Assembly: GCA_002688265.1 (NCBI GenBank)
Contig: NZCK01000002.1
Location: forward strand, 8,091 to 43,274
Source: an archaeon
GTDB taxonomy: Archaea > Nanobdellota > Nanobdellia > Woesearchaeales > GW2011-AR9
DNA: 35,184 bases
Direction of reading: 5' to 3'
Shown: positions 1-8,023 of the stretch, one piece after another
How positions within the stretch are numbered: the first letter of the stretch is position 1
How the letters are laid out: every line of letters starts with the position of its first letter
Made by a program: the position numbers and the translations under genes
Notes under the pieces: model-generated
What the model was told of the DNA's origin: nothing
The model's input: only the letters and a program-made list of their open reading frames with translations
The model's database searches: none

Positions 1-306
1 GTTGAACATGTAAGAAAAGAATTAGCTGAAGGTTTAACTCATGAGATGATATATTCTGAACTTAAAAAATTAGGTTGGTTTGCTCCTGAGATAAAGGAGG
101 CAATTAATGCTGCTTTATCTGAAACTACTCTTAACATTAAAGAATTCCATCTGCAAGTAAGTGATAAATTAGCGAAAGGGGTTCCTCATGGATTAATATA
201 TTTAGAATTTGAAAATGCTGGTTGGTATTCTCATGAGATAAAAGAAGCAATTGAAGCTGCTACTATTGAGAAATTACCTAAAAAATCTAGGAAAGATAAT
301 GAGTAA
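1..306 (+). CDS. C-terminal part of a protein with tandem ~35-aa helical repeats (5' truncated by window edge)
   Basis: Frame 1 is open from base 1 (VEHVRKELAEGLTHEMIYSELKKLGWFAPEIKEAINAA...), and the second unit VSDKLAKGVPHGLIYLEFENAGWYSHEIKEAIEAA repeats the first. The ORF-track start at 46 is internal. Confidence 0.7.
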   Translation, partial: VEHVRKELAEGLTHEMIYSELKKLGWFAPEIKEAINAALSETTLNIKEFHLQVSDKLAKGVPHGLIYLEFENAGWYSHEIKEAIEAATIEKLPKKSRKDNE

Positions 307-356
307 TTTAAGATTAAAAAAATAGAATAAAAGATTAAAGAAGAAAAAAATAAGTT

Positions 357-605
357 CTAAATACTGTCGGCGTAGTCTTGTGCACAAATGTCTGAACAAA
401 ATATCATGTTTTCTCCATCAATAACTTTGTGGACTGCTTCTTCATGCACTGCACTCCCGCATTCTGCACATTCGATAGTTTCTTCATCTTCTTCGAAACC
501 TTTGAGAAAACCTTCTTCTTCACTACTGATTTCTCCATCTTCTGTAGAAAACCTTTCCACAGTTCCTTCCCCATCGTTTATGTATTGTACCATTAACTTG
601 CCCAA
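357..605 (-). CDS. Small zinc-binding protein (TRASH/MYM-like Cys pattern)
   Basis: 82 aa ORF with CAECG...FCSDIC, a CxxC...CxxxC arrangement, and an acidic N-terminus. Confidence 0.55.
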   Translation of the reverse strand: MGKLMVQYINDGEGTVERFSTEDGEISSEEEGFLKGFEEDEETIECAECGSAVHEEAVHKVIDGENMIFCSDICAQDYADSI

Positions 606-669
606 CTTTCACTTTTTTCTTAAGCTTTATGCCTATAAGGTATATGCATAACATAGATTCAAGATCTTA

Positions 670-1821
670 TCACTCACTCAATACTTTCTTTAAAATTCGA
701 TTTATCCGATTAATAGAGCGATCCCAGGAAAATGAATATGCAACTTTGCGTCTGGCATTATGACCTAAAGAACCAGCATACAAGGGTTCACGCAATAATT
801 TCTCCAACTTCACAGCCAGCATTGTAGAATTTTCTCTTGGAAAAAATTCTCCATTTAATCCTTTTTGTAAATATTCTGCAATAAAACCAACCTTAGTACT
901 CAAAACAGGAAGAGCAGTTGCCATTGCTTCAAGTGTAGCAAGGGAAGTTGTTTCAGTAAGTGAAGGCATCACAAAGATATCCATTGCCTGCAGATATTTC
1001 TCAGGTTCGTGTACAAACCCTGTGCAAACACAATTTTCTTGTGAGCGCAATTCATCCATTATAGTTTTGTCTCCATCACCTACAATCAACAAGACTAAAT
1101 TTTCTTGGTTTTTTAATTTTTGAAAACCTTCAAGCAGAGTTAAAACACTTTTTTCTTTTGAAACTCTCCCGCAATAACCAATTACCTGTTTGTGTTCAGC
1201 AATACCAATTGATTTCTTACTTTGTTTTCGACTTGTTGGGGGAGAGAAACGCTTTATATCAACTCCTAGTGCTGCAGGTTCCGCACGACAATGTAAACCA
1301 GACCCTACAAGTTCTTGTTTGATTGTTTTATAAGGAATACAAACAATGTCATTGAAGTTATAAAACCACATTGCAATTCGTCTTGCAAATCGTTCAAATA
1401 AACTACTATATCGTACTGGCAGAAATTTTTCATACAATTCCCAACCAAGGACATGCAGATAACTCACCACTTTTTTATGATAGCGCCGTCCTAAAAACAT
1501 TGACAAGTAACTTAAGAAAGCCGGACCCTGGATAAACAAAATATCAGTTTCTTTAATACTACAAATGATTTTGCGCATGTTAGAATAGCTTAAAGCAACA
1601 TTAGAGTAGCCGGAGAGTACAAACCTTTTAGAAACATCCAAGAAGTGTTTGTGTGAAGTATCTTTCTGGTTGTTATATTTTGGGACTAGAATTGAGATAT
1701 CAAACTGGTCAGATGACCTTTTCATAAATTCTTTCATGAACATAAAAGTGCCGTCTACTTTTGGTTCATAAGTATCTGCTATTAACAGTAGCTTAGGTTT
1801 AATATGACTTTGTCTTCCCAT
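670..1821 (-). CDS. Glycosyltransferase family 4-like (GT-B)
   Basis: LLIADTYEPKVDGTFMFMKEFMKR N-terminus, IGYCGRVSKEKSVLTLLEGF, FVMPSLTETTSLATLEAMATALPVLSTKVG (EX7E-type donor-site region). Confidence 0.88.
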   Translation of the reverse strand: MGRQSHIKPKLLLIADTYEPKVDGTFMFMKEFMKRSSDQFDISILVPKYNNQKDTSHKHFLDVSKRFVLSGYSNVALSYSNMRKIICSIKETDILFIQGPAFLSYLSMFLGRRYHKKVVSYLHVLGWELYEKFLPVRYSSLFERFARRIAMWFYNFNDIVCIPYKTIKQELVGSGLHCRAEPAALGVDIKRFSPPTSRKQSKKSIGIAEHKQVIGYCGRVSKEKSVLTLLEGFQKLKNQENLVLLIVGDGDKTIMDELRSQENCVCTGFVHEPEKYLQAMDIFVMPSLTETTSLATLEAMATALPVLSTKVGFIAEYLQKGLNGEFFPRENSTMLAVKLEKLLREPLYAGSLGHNARRKVAYSFSWDRSINRINRILKKVLSE

Positions 1822-1843
1822 CCTTAGTCCTTTTTGTTATCTG

Positions 1844-2548
1844 TTATTTGTTATTTCTTTTCTTAATTGATAAATTATTTTTTGTTTTCACTAAAAAAAA
1901 TTTCTCAGCCAACCTATGTCCACTATAAAGGCCATCTCTAAATCCTCTAAATAATAACATGAACACAGGAAATGCCACATGCACTCTTTGACTAGGAAAA
2001 GCTCGCATTGCTTCTAATTTTTTTTCAAAACTTTCTTTGACTGGAACAAACATAGCAGGGTATTCGGTTTTAAATTCGAAAGGATTCCAAACAGAGTAAA
2101 CATAAACTTCTGGAATCAAACTTTTATCAAGCCTATTAATTAATTGCATACCAAGAGCATGCACTGCTTTATGATCAGGGTGAGGGTCCTCTTTACTGTG
2201 TAAGAAAATTCGTGAGGGTTTATATTTTGCAACTTGTTTTTCAAGTGTTTTTACAGTTCCTTTAGATTTTGCATCTTCTCTTAAGTTTAGCTCACGCAAA
2301 TCAAAGATTTTAGTTTTGCAACCAAGAATTTTGCTAGCTTCGTAGCATTCTTCTGCTCGCATTTTTTTAACATCCCTTGCTTCTTTCCAGGGATGTGACT
2401 TTTCTCCATAGCTGAAGACGTAACAGCGTACATCAATGCCTTCTTTAGCATATTTGGCTATTGTGCCTCCACAACCAATAACAAAGTCATCAGAGTGTGC
2501 ACTAAAGATGAAAACTGTATCTTTTGCCATTTTTTGAGCTTTTACCAT
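1844..2548 (-). CDS. PIG-L/LmbE family deacetylase
   Basis: FIFSAHSDDFVIGCGGTIAKYAKEGIDV (AHxDD motif) and HSKEDPHPDHKAVH. Confidence 0.9.
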   Translation of the reverse strand: MVKAQKMAKDTVFIFSAHSDDFVIGCGGTIAKYAKEGIDVRCYVFSYGEKSHPWKEARDVKKMRAEECYEASKILGCKTKIFDLRELNLREDAKSKGTVKTLEKQVAKYKPSRIFLHSKEDPHPDHKAVHALGMQLINRLDKSLIPEVYVYSVWNPFEFKTEYPAMFVPVKESFEKKLEAMRAFPSQRVHVAFPVFMLLFRGFRDGLYSGHRLAEKFFLVKTKNNLSIKKRNNK

Positions 2549-2603
2549 GTCACTAAAGAAGAAACGTTATTTTCATTCAAAAATCTTTGTGTTTATTTAT
2601 TGA

Positions 2604-4421
2604 CTATTGAGATAAAGTTTGTTCTAAAATTGCATAAATTCTCTGATAAAGCAGTTCTCTTTTTCTTTGAACACGTTCATTTCTCTCATTTGATAAATCT
2701 TCTGGATGTAACTCTGCCAAATTATTAGAGATTACATGCAAATAACTAAATTCTATCCCTGCTTCATTAGCAGCAAGTGCCATCTGTCCAATTTCAGGAT
2801 CTACAAAACCATATTTTAGATTCAATGCAAGCCATTCTTTATCTTCAAACATTATTGAAGGACTCGTATAATGTAAACCCTCAACTATTGTTTCATCATC
2901 CAATCCTGCAAAAATATTATTCCATCCAACTATTTTGCCTTCTACAAAACTTTTATCTCCAGTAGCTAACTGTCTATTTGGTCTCATAGAAGCTTTCATT
3001 CCACCTAATTTACCGGAATAAATTACTTTTTTAACTCCTTGTTTAGCTAGTTGTTTAACAACGCTTCTGCTAATATCTCCCCAATAACTAAATTTGCAAC
3101 CAATTACTGTTGCAGCATTATCATCTATTTTAATTTGCTTATAACCAAAGCTACCGCCTTCAACATTCCATCCAGTTGCACCAAATAATTGTTCTAATCC
3201 TGTTCCTAATATTACAACATCACTTGTCTTAATCGACGATAAGTTACTTTCTTCAATGAAAGTTTCTTTTTTCTTAACTGTTGGAAGAACATATCTAACA
3301 TGGTCTGATTTTCGGTTTTGTAAAGCTAAATAACTTGAAATTAAAGAAGCATAATGTTGTACATAATCCAATCCCGGTGCACAAAGCACTAACAGAGTGT
3401 CGTCCAATTCCAAACAAGTTGGTCTTTGCCAATTAAATTGTTTATCATTTTTCTCAAAGTTGGAAATTGACACAGCTTCTCTGCGATTGAATTCTCCAAT
3501 CACAATAATTTTCTTGTAATCATGTTCCCTAATTTTTTGATGCATTTTGATTTCAAGATATTTATAGAGTCCATCTTCCATTGTGTGTGTATTTACATCA
3601 GAAATAACAAATGGCTGGTGTATTTCTCTCCCAGCTAATTCCAAAATTTTTGCCCAATTCTCAAATCTAGAATAAACAAAGTTATCAAAAGCTTCGTCAA
3701 AACTAAACTTGCTTTTTGGTTTTTCATAACCTTTGTCAATACAAATAGGTAAATCATGCTTTGCTAATTTAAATGCCGTATTACTATCCGCTCTTGTAAT
3801 AAATTCATATTCTCTTAAAGCTCGAATCTCTAATGTTGCAGAGTTTCCAAAACCTAAAAGGTGGTGGTCCTTGTTTGGATTAATTAACCCCTTCTCAACT
3901 AATATGTGAATTAAGTAATGTCTTGCAGTAACAAATCTTTCAGGTAAGCCCTCATTAACAAATAAATTGTCAACAGTATAAGAAATTCCAATTTTATCAA
4001 TTTGGGAATTAGATGAAAATAATTGGTAGCATTCAATATATTCGTCAAGTGTTGCTCCTTGTGGCACAGCTATTGTGCAAATATCTTTTGTTTCAAAGGA
4101 ATCTAAAAAATTTAAGGTTCTAGTTTTTGTAGATTCAAAAGAATTAATTTCGTCTGGCAAAACAATTTCATCTGGATTAACTAAATCAATACATCTCATA
4201 AATTTATCATTGTCAATAGATCTACCAAGGTATGGTGCTGAATTATCTAAAACAATTTTTACTCCTGTTTTCTTTAAACCTTTAACCCAATTACAATATT
4301 TTTCATCCTCTAGCAAGAGGTGTGCCATTGCCATATGTGTCTTTGGAGAAAAGTCTTCAAAATAATGATAAAGAAATTCTAATGGCAGAATGTGAATGAG
4401 ATCAATCATAATTAGTTTCAT
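2604..4421 (-). CDS. TGT/DpdA-like TIM-barrel protein with C-terminal nucleoside-phosphorylase-like domain
   Basis: 605 aa. N-terminus AMAHLLLEDEKYCNWVKGL...VKIVLDNSAPYLG...VNPDEIVLPDEI resembles phage TGT-like/DpdA-like proteins. C-terminus GLHYTSPSIMFEDKEWL...FVDPEIGQMALAANEAGIEFSYLHVISNNLAE resembles the PNP fold (VDxE...A..G.....V.S..). Confidence 0.55.
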   Translation of the reverse strand: MKLIMIDLIHILPLEFLYHYFEDFSPKTHMAMAHLLLEDEKYCNWVKGLKKTGVKIVLDNSAPYLGRSIDNDKFMRCIDLVNPDEIVLPDEINSFESTKTRTLNFLDSFETKDICTIAVPQGATLDEYIECYQLFSSNSQIDKIGISYTVDNLFVNEGLPERFVTARHYLIHILVEKGLINPNKDHHLLGFGNSATLEIRALREYEFITRADSNTAFKLAKHDLPICIDKGYEKPKSKFSFDEAFDNFVYSRFENWAKILELAGREIHQPFVISDVNTHTMEDGLYKYLEIKMHQKIREHDYKKIIVIGEFNRREAVSISNFEKNDKQFNWQRPTCLELDDTLLVLCAPGLDYVQHYASLISSYLALQNRKSDHVRYVLPTVKKKETFIEESNLSSIKTSDVVILGTGLEQLFGATGWNVEGGSFGYKQIKIDDNAATVIGCKFSYWGDISRSVVKQLAKQGVKKVIYSGKLGGMKASMRPNRQLATGDKSFVEGKIVGWNNIFAGLDDETIVEGLHYTSPSIMFEDKEWLALNLKYGFVDPEIGQMALAANEAGIEFSYLHVISNNLAELHPEDLSNERNERVQRKRELLYQRIYAILEQTLSQ

Positions 4422-4501
4422 GATCTAACTTACATTATAAATCTTAATGATGAAAATACCCATAAATACTAAATTTTAATATATTCTAATAAACAGAAAA
4501 A

Positions 4502-4601
4502 CCCTTGACATAACTTTCGAGACAGGTTTTAACAGGATTCGAAAATCCCAACCAGCTGGTTTTTCTAACACGCAAACCTCTTCTTACGAATACGCCAAGG
4601 G
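4502..4601 (-). ncRNA. Candidate structured RNA (~100 nt)
   Basis: On the minus strand CCCTTGGC pairs end-to-end with GTCAAGGG (8 bp with one G-U), enclosing AGGTTT/AAACCT and GGATT-TTCG-AATCC. It is followed by GGGTTTTTC and preceded by TTTTTATA about 27 nt upstream of the closing helix. Confidence 0.45.
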
Positions 4602-4658
4602 CAAAGCAATCCAACTACAACCAGTATAAAAAGATTTCTTGTCACTTTAAAGGTAAAT

Positions 4659-5897
4659 TTACTCACCTCTCAAAACTTCATACGCTCTTTCAAACCTAAA
4701 AAACACTTCATCGTGAGATGATTGTTTTAAATCATACATTGAAAGACGGACATATCCATCTTCAGACTTGAATCCAAAAGCTCTTCCATCAACTGTTCCA
4801 ATACCAACTTCTAATAACGCTTTGTGCAAATTATGGCTTTCAATCTCTGGAACTCTTGCACAAACAAACAATCCTCCTTCGGGTTCAATTACATCATAAC
4901 CAATCTCTCTTAAGTTAGAACAATAATTTCTTACACTAGCAATATGCTCACTCCAATCAGTAATTAAAGGAAGTTCAACCTCTGCTATTGCATATTGTAG
5001 TGGAGTTGGTGCTTGAACAAAACCTAAACCAAGAACACTATCAACTAGTCTATCAACAAAACTATTTACTTCTGGGAATAATTCAGGTATTTCTAAATAT
5101 CCTAATCTTCGGCCTGCCAATCTCCCTTCTTTTGAAAAAGAATTAACATTTACAACAGAGTCATATCTTAAATGGTCTCTTGCAAAAACCATCTCTTTGC
5201 CACCATTAATATGTGTTCGGCATGGTTGATCATTAATAACTACAATTTGATTTTCTCGACTGCCAGAATCACTTCGTCTTCGTTTTTCAGCATTAAGAAT
5301 TGCACCTAATCCTCTTAAGAAATATTCGGAATCAATAATTCCTGTTGGGTTTCTTGGTGAATTTAAAATTAATGCTCCTGTTCTACTTCCAATTGCTTGT
5401 TCTAAGTCATCTAATAAATCAATATCATCTAGTGTAAAAGGAATAACTTTTGGAGTTAATCCTTTGTTTTTTATCCAAGCACAATAGGGAGGGAAATGTG
5501 GAGCCATCACAACAACTTCGCTTGTCGGCATTCTTGATGCAACATCAGCTAATAGTAAATTGATTCCCCCAGAAGCATCAAATGTAGCAATGATTCTTTC
5601 TTCATTGGCGTCTTGGTTACCAAAATGCTCTCTTTCATATTCAGCTAATCTTTTTAAGAAAGGCGGATGTCCCTTTGAAGCACAATATCCTTCGGATTCA
5701 GAATCTTCAGAATCTTCAGTATCTTCAGTATCTTCAGTATCTTCAGATAAATATTCTCTTAAAACAGCTTTTAATCTAGAATCTATTGGTCCGAGTGGAT
5801 TTCCTTGAGACAAATTAATAGTTTCAATTTCTTTCTTATGAGATATTTCTTCCAGTACTTGCTTAATATCTCTAATTAAGAGGGGTGGTTCTACCAT
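4659..5897 (-). CDS. PLP-dependent aminotransferase, class I/II
   Basis: NLSQGNPLGPID, GALILNSPRNPTGIID, VVNVNSFSKEGRLAGRRLGY (Schiff-base Lys context), GGLFVCARVP. Confidence 0.88.
   Translation of the reverse strand: MVEPPLLIRDIKQVLEEISHKKEIETINLSQGNPLGPIDSRLKAVLREYLSEDTEDTEDTEDSEDSESEGYCASKGHPPFLKRLAEYEREHFGNQDANEERIIATFDASGGINLLLADVASRMPTSEVVVMAPHFPPYCAWIKNKGLTPKVIPFTLDDIDLLDDLEQAIGSRTGALILNSPRNPTGIIDSEYFLRGLGAILNAEKRRRSDSGSRENQIVVINDQPCRTHINGGKEMVFARDHLRYDSVVNVNSFSKEGRLAGRRLGYLEIPELFPEVNSFVDRLVDSVLGLGFVQAPTPLQYAIAEVELPLITDWSEHIASVRNYCSNLREIGYDVIEPEGGLFVCARVPEIESHNLHKALLEVGIGTVDGRAFGFKSEDGYVRLSMYDLKQSSHDEVFFRFERAYEVLRGE
5697..5750. repeat. Six in-frame copies of a 9-bp tandem repeat (TTCAGWATC) inside the aminotransferase gene
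   Basis: Read directly: ttcagaatc x2, ttcagtatc x3, ttcagataa. Encodes EDTEDTEDTEDSEDSE. Confidence 0.95.
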
Positions 5898-6003
5898 TAC
5901 ACAGGAGCAACAAGTACCTTATTTAAGAATCTTTTGTAAGGATTGGTATTACAGAGAGATTCTCTCCTATAATTTTTAAAAAAAGGAGTCAAAATTACAA
6001 ATT

Positions 6004-6714
6004 ATGCAAAGAAGAACTTATCAGGGTCAAGCACATTTAGAAGCAACAGATATTGAATTACCACTTCCTAAAGGATTTTTTGTGCATGATGAAGGAGCTT
6101 CCAGACCAGGTATAACTCACCCAAATGAAGGACCTGAGTTTCAATCAGTAGATTATAGAGCAGCCAATATTTATAGAAATCATGTGGTCAGAAGGGCAAT
6201 TGAAGAAGGTGGAATGCCAAGAGAAGATGCAGAAAGTTTTGGAGATAAAGCAATGTATACTTCCCCTTTTATTCAGAACATAATGGCTTTATCAGGAGGA
6301 CTTCATGTATATGGATGTACAATTAGATTAAAGATTAATTTGCCAACAGGACCTGAGACCCATATTCATATGGTTTATGAGAGTAAAGGTAGGAGTGCTA
6401 TTGACACTTATATTAGAGCTCATGAGGAATATCATGCAATGGTTTTAATTCCTGGAGCTGTTACTTCTTTAGAAGCTAGGATTTGTAGTGAGAGAGAAAA
6501 TCCAATTGATTTTTCACAGACACCTAATGAGGAAGTGGCTGCTGATTTGAATGCTCTTGATGTTCTTAGAAGAAGAGGTTTAAGTTTAAGTGAGAGTGAT
6601 TTAGTAGGAAGAAAAGAATTGGATAGGGCACGTTTTATTTATGAAATTGCAGATTATCGCAATCTAACGTATTTGTTGAGTAAAGTTAGCCCAAGATTAG
6701 CAGATTGGTTTTAG
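6004..6714 (+). CDS. HExxH-containing putative zinc metalloprotease-like protein
   Basis: 236 aa with IRAHEEYHAMVLIPGAVTSLEARIC (HEEYH) and downstream NEEVAADLNAL as a possible third-ligand helix. Confidence 0.5.
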   Translation: MQRRTYQGQAHLEATDIELPLPKGFFVHDEGASRPGITHPNEGPEFQSVDYRAANIYRNHVVRRAIEEGGMPREDAESFGDKAMYTSPFIQNIMALSGGLHVYGCTIRLKINLPTGPETHIHMVYESKGRSAIDTYIRAHEEYHAMVLIPGAVTSLEARICSERENPIDFSQTPNEEVAADLNALDVLRRRGLSLSESDLVGRKELDRARFIYEIADYRNLTYLLSKVSPRLADWF

Positions 6715-6726
6715 ATAATTCTCTGA

Positions 6727-6758
6727 TGAAAATCACTCCATAGTAAAATTGATTTTCA
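6727..6758. repeat. 9-bp perfect inverted repeat downstream of the HExxH gene
   Basis: TGAAAATCA (6727-6735) / TGATTTTCA (6750-6758), 14-nt loop, 12 bp after the stop codon. Confidence 0.7.
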
Positions 6759-7033
6759 AAACATAAGGATAAATTTTTTATACTAGATCAAACATATATA
6801 TTACAATGAATAACATTAACCAATCTATGAATAATTTTACTTCTAATCAAGTTAGTTATTGGTATATGTGATACTTTTCAGATCTCATCTTAAGCAAGAG
6901 GTTCTCAAAGAATGCTAAACGTTTTTTGATTGAACTTTGTGAAAAGTGAGATTTTCTAATTGAGTTGTAGAAATTTCTCTTGAAATTTTCTAAAGACAGA
7001 GACAGTTTGTTTATACTACCGCGAGGTCTAAAA

Positions 7034-8023
7034 ATGAAAGAAAGAAAATTACATTTGGATTTATCTGATCCAACTTTAATGCATAGAAACATTCAAAGAT
7101 TCACACAAGAATTGAATCGTTTGTATAATACAAAGTCCAGTCATGTGATGGCACAAGATTTAGAAGAAGCGTTAAGTCTCGCATCTCTTGATCTAATAAA
7201 CTTTAAGTTAAGAGACGATAAGGAATTTAAGATTGCTCATTTTGCTGTAACGCATAGTCGATTAGATTCTGTATTGGCAGCTGAAGAGCTTGCCCGGCGC
7301 ACTCCTGGAATTGAGTTAAGTAATATTGGACATCTTAGCCTGATAGAAATTCCAAGTCAAGGAATTACCGCAAGGTACATGCCAGAGGTAGGTACCGTGT
7401 TTTCAGTTGATGGTTTGGAATTACCCAAAATAAACGAGAGACCAAATATTAGATCTGGCATGGACATTCTACACTTCATGTCATGTTTAGTTGAGCAAGA
7501 TGTATCATATGTGATTAAGCAAGGAAGAGCATTAATTTACGATTTTGATGCTTCAAGGCATGAAAAGACGCCAAAGGATCCTGTGACAGGAGAAAATCGT
7601 TTTGTGGGTAGAGAACTAATTGAGTTTCATCACAGAGCAAAAACTGTTGGTCCATTAATTGCTTACACCTTAAACTACTTAACAGCAAATTTGGCAGCAG
7701 GAATTTTTGACCATCTAACTGTTGATTTAAGAGGTGCAAATACCTACAGTAATGGTAAGACAGAAGTGCGTAGATTCGAACGTGACCACTTCGTACCGGT
7801 TTTTGCTAATGGTAGAAGACCAGATGGAATAGATCATTATGAAAGTATGAATTCTATTCAGTTCATTAGGGATGAATTAGACCCACTCGCTAGGCTGCAT
7901 GGCATCTTAGCTTACGCTGAAGTATTCTTCCAACCAGATGGTGAAACACGTTCACCATTTGAAGGGGGAGCAGTTATTGATGTGCCGCTTAACTTTTACC
8001 AAGAGTTTCAGGTGCAAAGATGA
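7034..8023 (+). CDS. Uncharacterised protein, apparent operon partner of the radical SAM gene
   Basis: Preferred start at 7034 (MKERKLHLDLSD) because GAGGT lies ~8 nt upstream and TTTATACT just before it. The ORF-track start at 6980 lies upstream of these signals. The stop overlaps the next start (ATGA at 8020-8023). Confidence 0.65.
   Translation: MKERKLHLDLSDPTLMHRNIQRFTQELNRLYNTKSSHVMAQDLEEALSLASLDLINFKLRDDKEFKIAHFAVTHSRLDSVLAAEELARRTPGIELSNIGHLSLIEIPSQGITARYMPEVGTVFSVDGLELPKINERPNIRSGMDILHFMSCLVEQDVSYVIKQGRALIYDFDASRHEKTPKDPVTGENRFVGRELIEFHHRAKTVGPLIAYTLNYLTANLAAGIFDHLTVDLRGANTYSNGKTEVRRFERDHFVPVFANGRRPDGIDHYESMNSIQFIRDELDPLARLHGILAYAEVFFQPDGETRSPFEGGAVIDVPLNFYQEFQVQR

Noticed and set aside
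4531-4545. GGATTTTCGAATCC on the minus strand as a tRNA T-arm
   Set aside because: Pairs as a 5-bp stem with a UUCG tetraloop rather than a 7-nt T-loop; no matching acceptor, D or anticodon stems.
5560-5808. Plus-strand ORF with SESSESSVSSVSSVSSD repeats
   Set aside because: Antisense reading of the 9-bp repeat within the aminotransferase gene.
6806-6871. 21-codon Asn-rich plus ORF (MNNINQSMNNF...)
   Set aside because: Too short and low complexity; AT-rich intergenic chance ORF cannot be excluded.
6856-7092. 78-aa minus ORF opposite the start of the radical SAM partner
   Set aside because: Antisense to the promoter and start of the plus-strand gene; no domain signal.
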